From assembly GCF_964656455.1 (NCBI RefSeq), contig NC_135715.1, positions 81,322,414 to 81,386,413 on the forward strand: a stretch of DNA of 64,000 nucleotides, given 5' to 3'. Origin of the DNA: Halichoerus grypus. Taxonomy: Eukaryota > Chordata > Mammalia > Carnivora > Phocidae. Every line of letters begins with the position of its first letter. Within the stretch, counting starts at the first letter, position 1. Below the pieces are notes generated by a model that searched no databases, was not told the DNA's origin, and saw only the letters and a program-made list of their open reading frames with translations. Positions 39,986-52,312 of this stretch are shown piece after piece. Position numbers and translations under genes: made by a program.

Positions 39986-40363
39986 TTGGCTGGGTGATAG
40001 ACATTGGGGAGGGTATGTGCTATGGTGAGTGCTGTGAATTGTGTAAGACTGTTGAATCACAGACCTGTACCTCTGAAACAAATAATACATTACATGTTAA
40101 AAAAAAGAAGAAGATAGTAGGAAGGGAAAAATGAAGGGGGGAAAATCAGAGGGGGAGACGAACCATGAGAGACTATGGACTCTGAGAAACAAACTGAGGG
40201 TTCAAGAGGGGAGGGGGGTGGAGGGATGGGTTAGCCTGATGATGGGTATTAAAGAGGGCACGTACTGAATGGAGCACTGGGTGTTATATGCAAACAATGA
40301 ATCATGGAACACTACATCAAAAACTAATGACATAATGGTGATTAACATAACATAACAAAATAA
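39986..40363 (+). mobile_element. Young 5'-truncated L1 (3' UTR only)
   Basis: Both 3'-UTR modules and an A-rich tail, bounded by a perfect duplication AAAACTAGCCATTTTT at 39970-39985 and 40364-40379. It starts at GGCTGGGTGATAGACATTGG inside the first module. Confidence 0.97.
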
Positions 40364-40522
40364 AAAACTAGCCATTTTTACAAGCAAATTTTGGAATCTA
40401 TAATTCTATCAGTGTAACAAATTGAAGCTTAAATACCGATTTTTAACATGAAAATCTAAGTAAAATTCTCCGAAACTTAGAAAAACAAAGAATTTAAACT
40501 GCTTAAGAAAGACTAGGAAAGG

Positions 40523-40717
40523 GGGGCCTGGGTGGCTCTGTTGTTAAGCATCTGCCTTTGGCTCAGGTCATGGTCCCAGGGTCCTGGGATCGAGCCCCAC
40601 ATCGGGCTCCCTGCTCGGCGGGAAGCCTGTTTCTCCCTCTCCCACTCCCCTTCCTTGTGTTCCCTCTCTCGCTGTGTCTCTCTCTCTGTCAAATAAATAA
40701 AATCTTAAAAAAAAAAA
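40523..40717 (+). mobile_element. Can-SINE
   Basis: Duplication AAGAAAGACTAGGAAAGG at 40505-40522, with one mismatch at 40718-40735. The head is slightly shortened (CTCTGTTGTTAAGC). Confidence 0.96.
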
Positions 40718-40735
40718 AAGAAAGACTAGGAGAGG

Positions 40736-41793
40736 CATCTAACCAGAACTGCCTTTTCAATCTAGATGCTCTATGAAACCTAGACTTCTAAGAGAAAAAC
40801 CTCAAACAGCTGGAATCCAGCTTAGATACACAAAATAAATCATTTCTGACTGAAAATTCACTCTCAAAAGCTCTAATCAGGTTTCCACAAGCAACAAAAC
40901 AAAACAAAGAACATCAATAACACTAGTAAACTGGGTTTACTAATTGTGCAGCAACAAAAAAAACACAATAGAAAAGAGGAGACAGAAAAGAATTCCTTGT
41001 TAAATCCATGATCATCCATCCAGTACCTTTGACCCTTAAGGTCAGAATTTGTTCCTAATACACTCTTGAAATAAAGATGTAGAAGGTTTTCTCATTCTAA
41101 TTCAAATCCTCAGGTCACTTATTGAAAACTTAAGTCATCTAAAATGTGATAGTTGATAGAGTGTGTATAAATGACAAAGTCATATAAATATTCATACTTA
41201 GGCCATCTTTAGAAAAAAGTAGGTGTACTTAATCTCCCCTGAAAATAAATAAGACTTTACTATAGCTACCCTGTATTCCAAAGCACACTGTCTTACAGGG
41301 AAATAAGAATATGGATCATGACATTTAGTTTCATATATTGTTTTTTTAAATGTATATCATGCAAAATATTCTCTACTTTCATGAAAACTTTTTATGTATT
41401 ACCAAAAGCAATAAAGAGATCCAAGCTGTAAATAAAACAAGAAATAAACTTAAGTAACGATCAGAAGCTTACTACTACCTTCAGTTGGGGGGGGGGAAAC
41501 AAAACTTTTCCAATGAAATGTTTTTCCTCCAAAATACTTTGTTTTTCTTTTTCTGTATAATAAAACTCCCATAACTCCATGTGAAATCAGACATAGCATG
41601 TCTTCCACTCTTTAAAGGGGGGTGGACAAGAGAGAGGGAGAATTAGAAAGGAACTTCCCTCTGATCATTTAGAACTCTCTCAGTTCAATAATCAATCTTC
41701 TCTTACATACCTAAATAAATGACACAAAGTGATAATTTTTTCATCCACTCCCTTCCCATATAGGGACAAGAAGCCCAATTAAAAAACACTGCT
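40736..41793. other. Intron, unassigned
   Basis: No exon or repeat was recognised. There is a G run at about 41487-41495. Confidence 0.5.
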
Positions 41794-41869
41794 TAGCAAT
41801 GTCCACAATAGCCAAACTATGGAAAGAGCCAAGATGTCCATCAACAGATGAATGGATAAAGAAGATGTG

Positions 41870-41917
<48 letters not shown>

Positions 41918-42497
41918 GAATATTATGCAGCCATCAAAAGGAATGAAATCTTGCCATTTGCAACAACGTGGATGGAACTGGAAGGTATTATGCTGAGTGA
42001 AACAAGTCAATCAGAGAAAGACATGTATCGTATGACCTCACTGATATGAGGAATTCTTAATCTCAGGAAACAAACTGAGGGTTGCTGGAGTGGTGGGGGG
42101 TGGGAGGGATGGGGCGGCTGGGTGATAGACATTGGGGAGGGTATGTGCTATGGTAAGTGCTGAGAAGTGTGTAAGACTGTTGAAAAACAGACCTGTACCT
42201 CCGAAACAAATAACACAATATATGTTAAAAAAAAAAAAAAGAAGAAGATAGCAGGAAGGGAAAAATGAAGAGGGGGAAATCGGAGGGCGGACGAACCATG
42301 AGAGACAATGGACTCTGAGAAACAAACTGAGGGTTCTAGAGGGGAGGGGGGTAGGAGGATGGGTTAGCCTGGTGATGGGTATTAAAGAGGGCATGTGTTG
42401 AATGGAGCACTGGGTATTAACCACACAATGAATCATGGAACACTACATCAAAAACTAACGATGTAATGTATGGTGATTAACATAACAGTACAAAAAA
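41794..42497 (+). mobile_element. Young 5'-truncated L1 with ORF2 end
   Basis: Begins at AATGTCCACAATAGCCAAAC near the end of ORF2, carries a long TA tract, the ORF2 end (TGGAATATTATGCAGCCATC) and both 3'-UTR modules, and ends in poly(A). Likely imperfect duplication AAAAAACACTGCTT (about 41780) and AAAAAAGTACTGCTT (about 42493). Confidence 0.93.
41873..41911. repeat. (TA)n microsatellite inside L1 ORF2
   Basis: About 19 perfect TA units; read in the ORF2 frame they would give alternating Tyr-Ile. Probably length-variable. Confidence 0.97.
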
Positions 42498-42741
42498 AAA
42501 AGTACTGCTTTTTATTAACCTGTTAATAACATATTTTATGTGAATATATAATCAGACTTCACTAGTCACTTTATGGAAGAGTTTTACTCTAAAGGAAAAC
42601 TACAGCAATTATGACTTGTGCCCGCCACAATTTGCTTTTTGTGTTACTCTCACCATATGCTATGAGTGCCCCCAAAATCCCCATTCTACTCTTTTTCAAT
42701 CCTTCTCCTCACCTGTGTCTGTTATTTAAATTTTCAGTCCA

Positions 42742-42952
42742 GGGCACCTGGATGGCTCAGTCAGTTAAGCATCTGCCTTAGGCTCAGGTCATGATCCCAG
42801 GGTCCTGGGATGGAGCTCCAGCATTGGGTTCCCAGCTCAGTGGAGAGTCCGCTTCTCCCTTTCCCTCCGCCCCTCCCCCACTCATGCTCCCACTCTCTCC
42901 CTTTCTCTCCATCTCTGGCCCTCCCAAATAGATAAATATTTTTAAAAAAATG
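42742..42952 (+). mobile_element. Can-SINE
   Basis: Duplication AATTTTCAGTCCA at 42729-42741 and 42953-42965. The body is more diverged than in most neighbours. Confidence 0.95.
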
Positions 42953-43599
42953 AATTTTCAGTCCAAAATGTTCTGATAAAATCAGTGTAAAAGACCAGTA
43001 GGAAAGGATGTGGATACCAAGGATGGTGTCTCGCAGGCTGCTGGATACTTACCCAATATCCATTCTCCCTTTCTAAGTAACAGAAATCATTGTCTAGTTA
43101 TGCTGTTATCCAGAACAAAAGACCACAATTCCCAGCCTGTATGGCCATATGACTGAATTCTAAATAATGAAATGAGAGCAAAAGTATTAGTGGGGCTTTG
43201 TTTAAAGAAAGCTGAATCTGATAGAAGTGGTCCATTTTTTTCTTTTTTCACTATTCATCTCCCTTCTGGCCTGTAAGACAGACACAGTGGCTGGAGTTCC
43301 AGCTGCCATCCTAGTATAGGAAGTGATCTCAGGAATGAAATACACTCACAAGGCTGATGAAACAGATAGTGGGTCCAGACACAATGACTATGGCGTTGCC
43401 ATATCAGCCCTGCACTGCCCACCTCGTGTCCTCTTTTATGTAAGAAATAAATTTCTCTCACAAAGTTTAAGCCACTGTATTTTGGGTTCTTCAGTCTTAA
43501 ACACTGAATCCTAAGTAATCCACAGGGACTAAAAAATAAGAAAGAAAATGTAAAAGTTTTATTTTTTCATGGGCCATATTCTTCCCGATATCACATAAA

Positions 43600-43850
43600 G
43601 TGATTTAGCATAATGGTTAATATCACAGACTGGATTCAAACAGCTGGGTCCAGGTCCTGGCTCTGCCACTTACCAACAGGTTAGTTTATCCTCTCTGTAC
43701 CTCAGTTTACCCATCTGTAAAAGTGGGATGATGATAATAATGGGACTACCCCCATAGGATTGTTTTGAGTATCAATTAATACCTGTAAAGTACTTTAACA
43801 ACACTTGGCACAATATAAGTGTTATATCTATGTTAGCTACATGATTACCT
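43600..43850 (+). mobile_element. MIR SINE, nearly full length
   Basis: TTAGCATAATGGTTAATATC, GGCTCTGCCACTTACCAAC, CTCAGTTTACCCATCTGTAA, GGATTGTTTTGAGTATCAAT and AACACTTGGCACAATATAAG, all in order. Confidence 0.9.
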
Positions 43851-44739
43851 CTGTAGATACTTTTAATAACAACAAATAGCCTTGATTATAAATTTATATT
43901 TCAATACTAAATTTGATTTGAGGAAATTGCTCAACACAAGGAGATTTTCTCAAACATATACCAAGTCCAACACTGGAAGATGGGTGCAGCCAAATATATC
44001 TGCTTAGTAAGAGAAGATTTATTTCACTGGGAAATTTTTAAAAAGTATTTCCAAGAAAGGATAATGACATCATTCAATGAGAAAACAATTTTTTAATTTT
44101 ACCACTTAGTAGGTTAAATGAATCATTAAAGAAAAAGCAATTTTTATTGTATCTTGGTAATTTATAAGCATGATCATATGATCATTAACTCAAAGAATAT
44201 TAAACCTAGAAGCATTTTCTTTAAACAGCATGAGACACTGAGGAAAATTTAATTCCAACAGGTGCATAATCAGTTTACCACATTTACAAATAGAATACTA
44301 CAGTCCTTAAACAGTAGATGTTTCATTTGATTTATAAATTTTGCACTCACATCACCCATCGTTCTGATAATTTCTCTTACCCATCCTAGTACTCTTGACC
44401 TCATCTCTTTAATGGTGAGATTATTAAAGTCCATCTGTATAGGCATACTCCATTCCAAACACCAATACACATGAAAACCAAAAGGAGTAAGCACGTAATA
44501 TTGGTGTTTCAATCAACTTTATTACTAAATCACCTTTCACTGAGTACCGACTACCTGTGTTTTGTCCTATAATATTAACTCCATCTTGAAAAGGTTCGGT
44601 GTGTATGTGTATTTTTGTTTTTTTGCCTCCTCCAGTGAAAAGTAGCTGTTCCTTAGAGACATATATGCCCTGTAGCCATCTCAGATGAAGGCTATTTGTT
44701 TACTAATCACATTCTTCCTTGTTCTCTATTTCTAGCTTT
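43851..44739. other. Intron, unassigned
   Basis: AT-rich; no feature was recognised. Confidence 0.5.
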
Positions 44740-45530
44740 ACACCATTTATCTCTGATTCTTTAGTAAAGACCCTGATCACTTGAGGCTCATGCCATTCAG
44801 TCATACCACCCCCTCTGCCTCTGCATCACTGTTGTATCTACTAATCTCTTGTCATTCTTCCATATTCATCAAAGGCTTTGGAACTTAACTCAGTCTTCTC
44901 TGCATTCCAAATCTTTCCATTATTCTGAGTGACTTCCGTATCCACATGTGTGATCCATGTAGTCCTCTGGCCTTCTCGATTCCATTAAGTAACTCCACGT
45001 CAGCTCAGCCATTTACTTCCACAATTATCATAATCTTGCCATCCTAACTGTTCTTGAATCGTTTATTCAAGCAGTCCATCTTATTACTTCCAATTGTCTT
45101 GATGAACTACTCTCACCATGAAGATCCGTCTCTTAAGAGACTTCCAATTCATTAGCTGCGTAGTGCTTCCCACCTATCAATGCTTTCTTCTTCACTATCC
45201 TCCTAATCTAGTTTAAATTCCATGATCCTAGGAAACATTCTATTACTCTAAACTCCTTTCCCATTCAGTCTTTGCATCGCCTCCATTGGCAAAACTGCAA
45301 CCATCGTGAAACTACTTTCTCCGTAAATATAATGAAGCTGGTATGTGCTGCTAGGGAAAACCACAAAGCAAAATATAATCACCATGCTCAACGGATCCTG
45401 AATATGGCCCAGCAATCCTATCATTTTTTCTCTGATCTATACAAAACAAGTATTTCAAATCCTCCAAATTCTGACCCTACCTTCTACTTTACTGAGAAAC
45501 ACAGAGGTTCACAGACATGACTTTTCAATG
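44740..45530 (+). pseudogene. L2 ORF2 remnant (endonuclease and linker region)
   Basis: CR1-like LINE-2 coding sequence, an internal part rarely left intact. Around 44925-45060 the frame reads like an endonuclease block (LSDFRIHMCDPCSPLAF, where functional copies have GDFNIH). Around 45330-45520 comes the linker before the reverse transcriptase (KYNHHAQRILNMAQQSY). Stops and frameshifts are frequent. Assigned from memory of the L2 consensus; moderate certainty. Confidence 0.6.
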
Positions 45531-47678
45531 AAAAGTGGAAGACATTCATGCCTGACAGTTTCTGCTTTGCACCATTTTCTTTTCCTTCCCTCCTACCATT
45601 AGACAGCAGTTAAAGCTATGAACATGAGATAGCTATTTATAGTGAGAATTCAGAGAGAGATAAGAAGAGAGTTTAGAACCAGTCTTTGAAGAATTCTAAG
45701 ATTTGATGGCTGAGTAGAGGAGAATGAATCTTCAAATCAAGGTATAAATTTTGCACTAAAAACAAGTCAGCTACATTTTGTGTCTTTGTTTATGCAGTCA
45801 TACATACATACACACACTCATATTTATACAAGAAACTGGTTTTGAAGGCAAATATAACTCTAGTGTTTTCCAACAATATTAAACATTAGCCCTTTGGCAG
45901 ATGAAATTTGGAAATGCTATCATTGCTGAGGTCCAAAAAAATCTTTTCCCCTGTGGAAATGAAATAATCTCCTTGACAGAATTTTACTAGCCAAGGGTGG
46001 TGGGGAGAAACATGAAATTATTACCCTTTGTAGACATAAAACTTTCTAGCTGGAATAAAGATAGCTCTTGCTCATCAAGAGCATATGTAGATTTAAGATC
46101 CTTAACTATAAACAGTAGGCTTTAGGCCTGGGTGGTCTGTGTTATTTCCAATAATATATAAATTGGCTTATCCTCAAAATAAATATTTCCTTTTTCATTA
46201 CTGAGTCATGGAAGAGAGTCAATCTTTGTTTAAAAAAGAAAGGTTTTCAATAAAGTCTTTTAGATATAAGTCCATATATTCAATAGATAGTTCAGGATAC
46301 TATTCTTCATTAAATGCATATGAAAAGATCTTAACTGATTTTCTCAGTACCTCAAGAACACTCAGTAAACTGGGAAGATGCTTAATGAGAAATGAATCCT
46401 CCCCATGCATTTAATGATCACTGATATTTTTTGCATAGTGTTTAATAATAAGCTATGATTCAGGGGATGAAATGAACATCAAAATACCCTGTATTCCTGT
46501 TTTTATCTCAGAGATAACTTATTACTATATTATTTGGCATAACATACAAGCCCCCTAAAGACTATTTTTAAACGAACATGTCTTTCATTTTCTTTAAATT
46601 TTATATCAAAATGACAGCTGATTAGGTTAAATGTGTCTTTAAGAGAATATTTAAATATTTTATAAATGATGCATATGAATTATTTTAAAGCCTTCAGATC
46701 CTTATCAAACTTTGGTCTAAAAATAAGGAAAAGTAGCATATAAATGAAAGGAAGTACATTTCCTTTTTCTTTTTTTTTGAAAAAGAGTAGAAGACGGGAA
46801 AACACTGAGGAGTAACATACTCCATTTATGTACAATATGGCAAAATGGCTCCATGAAACCATCCACAGAATTGTTTTTCTCTTTCACAATGAAAAGAGTC
46901 CAGTATTCTTCATGCATGATAGGAACTCGGTCTGACTCATTCAGGATTTGTTTCCATACCTGCCTAATGAGTTGGCCAGAATATATTCTAAAGTCATAAC
47001 AAAAACATATCATCAGTGTGTAAAGATTCCAAAATCATCATGACCAGATGTGTAGGACTGAAAATCTTGGCTTCTGGCTGGGTTTCTCACAGTTGGTCTA
47101 TAAAATGAGAATTAAATACTATTTGTTCTAGCTCTAAATTTCCTCCTTCTAAAAGAGCTGATCTAAGTGTGAAACACTTTCTCTATGAAAAGTTAATGAA
47201 CATTATGAGGAAATGTGTGAGCTGCAACTGGCTGTTTTCCAGACGGGTACACATATACTCAGATGTTCACTCAGCTCTTATATAACCCAATACTCAGACC
47301 TGCAGCTGTGGAATACTAACACTACTTTATAACAGTAATTATATAGTACCCTATATAATTAATATGATACTTTTTATTTTATTATCTAAATGATAAAAAA
47401 TTTCACCTTCGATTCTCTTAGTTTTTCTAATAACTGAAAATTTGTGACAAACACCATAGCCATCTTTTAATTATAAAAATCTTTATTGTATTGGGATAAC
47501 ATAGGCAGAAAAAAGCTACACATTTTTAATAATGAGGAAGCTAAGATTCATCTTGAGTTTGAATCCAAACATTCATTATGCTAGTATTACTGGATGCATT
47601 AAACTAAGTCTAAATAAATAGAAATCTAATATGTTGGGGGAGGAAGGCACATTTTAAATAAAAACGATACTATTTTGT
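45531..47678. other. Intron, unassigned
   Basis: No element was assigned. A minus-strand open stretch of 98 codons at 46717-47013 has no recognised family. Confidence 0.45.
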
Positions 47679-47694
47679 AAAAAGAATAATGGGA

Positions 47695-47896
47695 GGGACA
47701 CCTGGGTGGCTCAGATGGTTAAGCGTCTGCCTTCGGCTCAGGTCACGATCCCGGAGTCCTGGGATCGAGTCCCGCATCGGGCTCCCTGTTAGGCAGGGAG
47801 CCTGCTTCTCCCTCTGCTGCTGCCTCTCTCTATCTCTCTCTCTGACTCTCATGAATAAATAAATAAAACAAACAAACAAAAATTAAAGAATTAAAA
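47695..47896 (+). mobile_element. Can-SINE
   Basis: Perfect duplication AAAAAGAATAATGGGA at 47679-47694 and 47897-47912. The tail is AAAC-rich. Confidence 0.97.
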
Positions 47897-48276
47897 AAAA
47901 AGAATAATGGGAAATAAAGAATACATGCCATCTTTAAATTATTCTAGTTAAAATATGAAAACAGGATTTTCTTTTCTTCCCTGTTGTAAGACAGTACTAG
48001 CCAGGAGCCAGGAGCGTGCAATACAGGAAACCTTTCATGTACTTGTGGAAAACTTCACTTCAGAGTTGTAATTTAAACATTAGTAATTGTGCTTTATAAA
48101 ACAAATATTTTATCAACCCAGGGACGTGTCCACTCAGGAAGAGTGTGTGATTTCTATCATAAACTTCATAAAGGATGGTCCTTTTTCATACTTGTGTCAC
48201 TCCTTATTCTGCTTATTATTGAACAAAATTCTGGGGTGTAACATACCTTTAAAACAATGAATTGAGGAGGAGGAGC

Positions 48277-48286
48277 AAGATGGCGG
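48277..48286 (+). promoter_or_regulatory. YY1-type motif at L1 5' end
   Basis: AAGATGGCGG near position +12 of the element, matching the YY1 site known to set L1 transcription start. The old L1 has a decayed form (AAGATGGTGG) at 15703-15712 on the minus strand. Confidence 0.75.
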
Positions 48287-49374
48287 AGGAGTAGGAGACC
48301 TAAATTTCGTCTGGACCCAGGAATTCAGCTAGATAGGGATCAAACCATTCTGAACACCTAGAACTCAACAGGAGACCGAAGAAAAGAATAGCAGCAACTC
48401 TCTGAACAGAAAAGCAGCCACTTTCTGGAAGGTGGGACATGAGGAGAAGTGAATCCGAGGCGATATTGGGGAAGATAGATGGCGGGGAGGGGGCCTCCGT
48501 TGGCCGCTACCGGCAAATGATAGAGCAGCAGAGCACAAAATCGGAACTTCTAGAAGTCGGCTCCGCTGACAGATGTCGCTCCAGTGGCTAAGCGGGGGGT
48601 GGAACCCTCGCTGGGACAGTGTGGTCTCAGGACCTTTGGGGTCACAGAAAGACCGGGGGTGCCTGAGTGTGGCAGAGCTCCCAGGTGTCAGAGCAGGGAA
48701 GCTGGCTGCAGAGACGGAGCCGAGGAGCGGGCTCTCAGCTCGGGTTGCCATAAACAGTGATCCGCAGCACAGTCGGGCCACTGCTCCTCCAGCACGGACC
48801 CAACAAGCAGCAGATCTGGGGAGACTCCCTAGCGTGCTGCAGGGATCTGTTGGGTTTGGAGACTCCAGATGGGGTCATGTGCCAGCAGAGATAGAAACAC
48901 TCGGTCACAGGCCGGGTGAGCATGGAGTGCGGCGGGAGACCGGGGAGACGGGAGTGATTGACTGCTTTTCTCTGGGGGCTCACTGAGGAGTGGGCCCTGA
49001 GTTCTCAGCTCCTCCGGGGCAGAGATTGGGAGGCCGCCATTTTCACTCTCGTCCTCCAAAGCTGTACAGAAAGCTTGCAGGGAACAAAAGCTCCCGAGAG
49101 TAAACCCAAGCAGATTACTTAGCCCGGACCCGGCAAGGGCGGGGCAATTCTGCCTCAGGCAAAGACATTTGGGAACCACAGCAACAGGCCCCTCCCCCAG
49201 AAGATTAGCAAGAACAGCCAGCCAAGACCAAGTTTACCATCAATGAAAACGGCAGAACTCCAGGGCTAGGGGAATACTGCACATAGAATGCATGGCTTTT
49301 TTCCCATGATTCTTCAGTCTGAATTTCAAAGTTAATTTTTTTCTTAACTTTTTCTTTTTTTTTTTGAATTTTTC

Positions 49375-49483
49375 TTCTTCCCTTTTTCAACCAACATCTT
49401 ATCAATGCCTTTTTAAAAAATCTTTTTTATTTTTCATTTTTAAGTCATATTCTATCCCTTCATAGTAGTTAACCTTATTTTTG

Positions 49484-49522
<39 letters not shown>

Positions 49523-49895
49523 TTGTTCTCTTTTTAAAATTTTGGGATACAGTCTCTTCTAACAGACCAAAATATACCCTAAATCTCTAGTGTATGGCTT
49601 TGTGCTAGTCTCCTGCCTGATGACATTCTCTCCTTTTTTTTTTTTTAAAAGATCCTCTTCTTTCTTTTTTCAACCAACTTCTTATCTTATCAATTCCTTT
49701 TATAAAATTTTTGATAATTTTCATCTTTACAGTCATATTCCATCCCTTCATTGTATTTACCCTTATTTTTGTACATATATAAGGTTTTCTTTCGTTAAAA
49801 TTTGGGGACGCACTTTCTTCTAACAGACCAAAATACACCCAAAATCTAGTGTGTGGCACTGATCTATGCACCAGCCTGATCATATTTGATCATAT
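49375..49895 (+). repeat. Imperfect tandem duplication in L1 5' UTR
   Basis: CAACCAAC[AT]TCTTATC occurs at about 49389 and 49671; TAACAGACCAAAATA at 49560 and 49821. The blocks between (AGTCATATTC, ATCCCTTCAT, ACCCTTATTTTTG) also recur in order. The units are about 260-280 bp. The first holds a long TA run at about 49484-49519. Confidence 0.88.
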
Positions 49896-49918
49896 TCTGT
49901 TTTTTTTTTTTTTGTTTC

Positions 49919-49940
49919 TTTGTTGGTTGGTTGGTTGGTT
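49919..49940. repeat. (TTGG)n run
   Basis: Short tetranucleotide repeat within the L1 T-rich spacer. Confidence 0.85.
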
Positions 49941-50083
49941 TATATCTTTTTCTTTTTTCTTTCTTTCCCTTTTTTCCCCCTGGTTTCAGGTCCCTTCCGA
50001 TTTGTTTAGCGTGTATTTTTCTGGGGTCGTTGTTACCCTGTTAGCATAGTGTTCTCTCATTCATCTATTCTCCTCTGGACAAA

Positions 50084-50978
50084 ATGACAAGACAGAAAAA
50101 ATCACCTCAAAAAAAAAAAACAAGAGGCAGTACTGACTGCCAGGGACCTAATCAATACGGACATTAGTAAGATGTCAGAACTAGAGTTCAGAATGACGAT
50201 TTTAAAGATACTAGCTGGGCTTGAAAAAAGCATGGAAGATATTAGAGAAAACCCTTTCTGGAGAAATAAAAGAACTAAAATCTAACCAAGTCGAAATCAA
50301 AAAGGCTATTAATGAGGTGCAATAAAAAATGGAGGCTCTAACTGCTAGGATAAAGGAGGCAGAAGAGAAAATTAGTGATATAGAAGACCAAATGATGGAA
50401 AATAAAGAAGCTGAGAAAAAGATAAACAACTACTGGATCACAAGGGCAGAATTCGAGAGGTAAGTGATACCATAAGACAAAACAATATTAGAATAATTGG
50501 GATCCCAGAAGAAGAAGAAAGAGACAGAGGGGCAGAAGGTATATTGGAGCAAATTATAGCAGAGAACTTCCCTAATTTGGGGAAGGAAACAGGCATCAAA
50601 ATCCAGGAGGCTCAGAGAACTCCCCTCAAAATCAATAAAAATAGGTCAACACCCTGACATGTAATAGTAAAACTTATGAGTCTCAGAGACAAAGAGAAAA
50701 TCCTGAAAGCAGCTCAAGAGAAGAGCTCTGTAACCTATAATGGTCGAAACATTAGATTGGCAACAGACCTATCCACAGAGACCTGGCAGGCCACAAAGGA
50801 CTGGCATGATATATTCAGAGCACTAAATGAGAAAAATATGCAGCCAAGAATACTATATCCAGCTAGGCTGTCATTGAAAATAGAAGGAGAGATAAAAACC
50901 TTCCAGGACAAACAAAAACTAAAGGAATTTGCAAACACGAAACCAACCCTACAAGAAATATTGAAAGGGGTCCCCTAA
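50084..50978 (+). pseudogene. L1 ORF1, broken
   Basis: RNA-binding chaperone ORF of L1. ATG at 50084 (MTRQKKSPQ); an A run at 50109-50120 has changed length and shifts the frame. A second shift lies near 50250, an in-frame stop (CAATAA for a Gln codon) near 50325 and another shift near 50430. The coiled-coil region (KEAEEKISDIEDQMMENKEA) is visible between them. The C-terminal domain is open at 50676-50978 with RILYPARLSLKIEG and ends at TAA 50976-50978. At least four lesions rule out a functional product. Confidence 0.93.
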
Positions 50979-52248
50979 GCAAAGAGAGAGCCTAAAAGTA
51001 ACATAGACCAGAAAGGAACACAAACAATATACAGTAACAGTCACCTTAGAGGCAATACAATGGCACTAAATTCATATCTTTCAATACTTACCCTGAATGT
51101 ATATGGGCTAAATGACCCAATCAAAACACACACGGTATGAGACTGGATAAAAAAACAAGACCCATCAATATGCTGTCTGCAAGAGACTCATTTTAGACCC
51201 AAAGACACCCCCAGATTGAAAGTGAGGGGGTGGAAAACCATTTACCATGCTAATGGACACCAAAAGAAAGCTGGGGTGGCAATCCTTATATCAGACAAAT
51301 TAGATTTTAAACCAAAGCCTGTAATAAGAGATGAGGAAGGACACTATATCTTACTTAAAGGGTCTATCCAACAAGAAGATCTAACAATTGTAAATATCTA
51401 TGCCCCTAACATGGGAGCAGCCAATTATATAAGCCAATTAATAACAAAAGCAAAGAAACACATCGACAACAATACAATAATAGTGGGGGACTTTAATACC
51501 CCCCTCACTGAAATGGACAGATCATCTAAGGAAAAGATCAACAAGGAAATAAAGACTTTAAATGACACACTGGACCAAATGGACTTCACAGACATATTCA
51601 GAACATTCCATCCCAAAGCAACGGAATACACATTCTTCTAGTGCCCATGGAACATTCTCCAGAATCGATCACATCCTAGGTCATAAATCAGGTCTCAACC
51701 AGTACCAAAAGACTGAGATCATTCCCTGCCTATTTTCAGACCACAATGCTTTGATACTAGAACTCAATCACAAGAGGAAAGTCGGAAAGAACTCAAATAC
51801 ATGGAGGCTAAAGAGCATCCTACTAAAGAATGAATGGGTCAACCAGGAAATTAAAGAAGAATTAAAAAAATTCATGGAAACCAATGAAAATGAAAACACA
51901 ACTGTTCAAAATCTTTGGGATGCAGCAAAGGCAGTCCTAAGAGGAAAGTATATAGCAATACGAGCCTTTCTCAAGAAACAAGGTCTCAAATATACAACCT
52001 AACCCTACACCTAAAGGAGCTGGAGAAAGAACAGCAAATAAAGCTTAAAATCAGCAGAAGAAGAGAAATAATAAAGATCAGAGCAGAAATCAATGAAATA
52101 GAAACCAAAAGAACAGGAGAACAGATCAACGAAACTAGGAGCTGGTTCTTTGAAAGAATTAACAAGATTGATAAACCCCTGGCCAGACTTTCAAAAAGAA
52201 AAGAGAAATGACCCAAATCAACAAAATCATGAATGAAAGCAGAGAGAT

Positions 52249-52312
52249 TATTATAAGAACATATTATGAGAACATATTTTAAGAACATATTATTATAAGA
52301 ACATATTATGAG
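52249..52312 (+). repeat. Short tandem slippage in L1 ORF2
   Basis: AAGAACATATTATGAG and near-copies occur three times where other L1s have one, adding about 45 bp. Confidence 0.8.

Larger units (their letters stand above)
48266..50083 (+). promoter_or_regulatory. L1 5' UTR with internal promoter
   Basis: 48266-49200 is GC-rich with many CpGs, unlike the AT-rich surroundings. 49300-50050 is T-rich. Overlapping ORFs of 130-140 codons on both strands here come from base composition. In L1 elements this region drives element transcription; activity of this copy is unknown. Confidence 0.8.

Noticed and set aside
46940..47000. Possible 28-bp minus-strand exon ending ...GGCAG|GTATGG
   Set aside because: No match to TMEM135 and no phase support; chance splice-like words are common in an intron this long.
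48365..48986. Overlapping ORFs of 137-138 codons on both strands
   Set aside because: GC-rich L1 5' UTR; stop codons are rare there because of composition.
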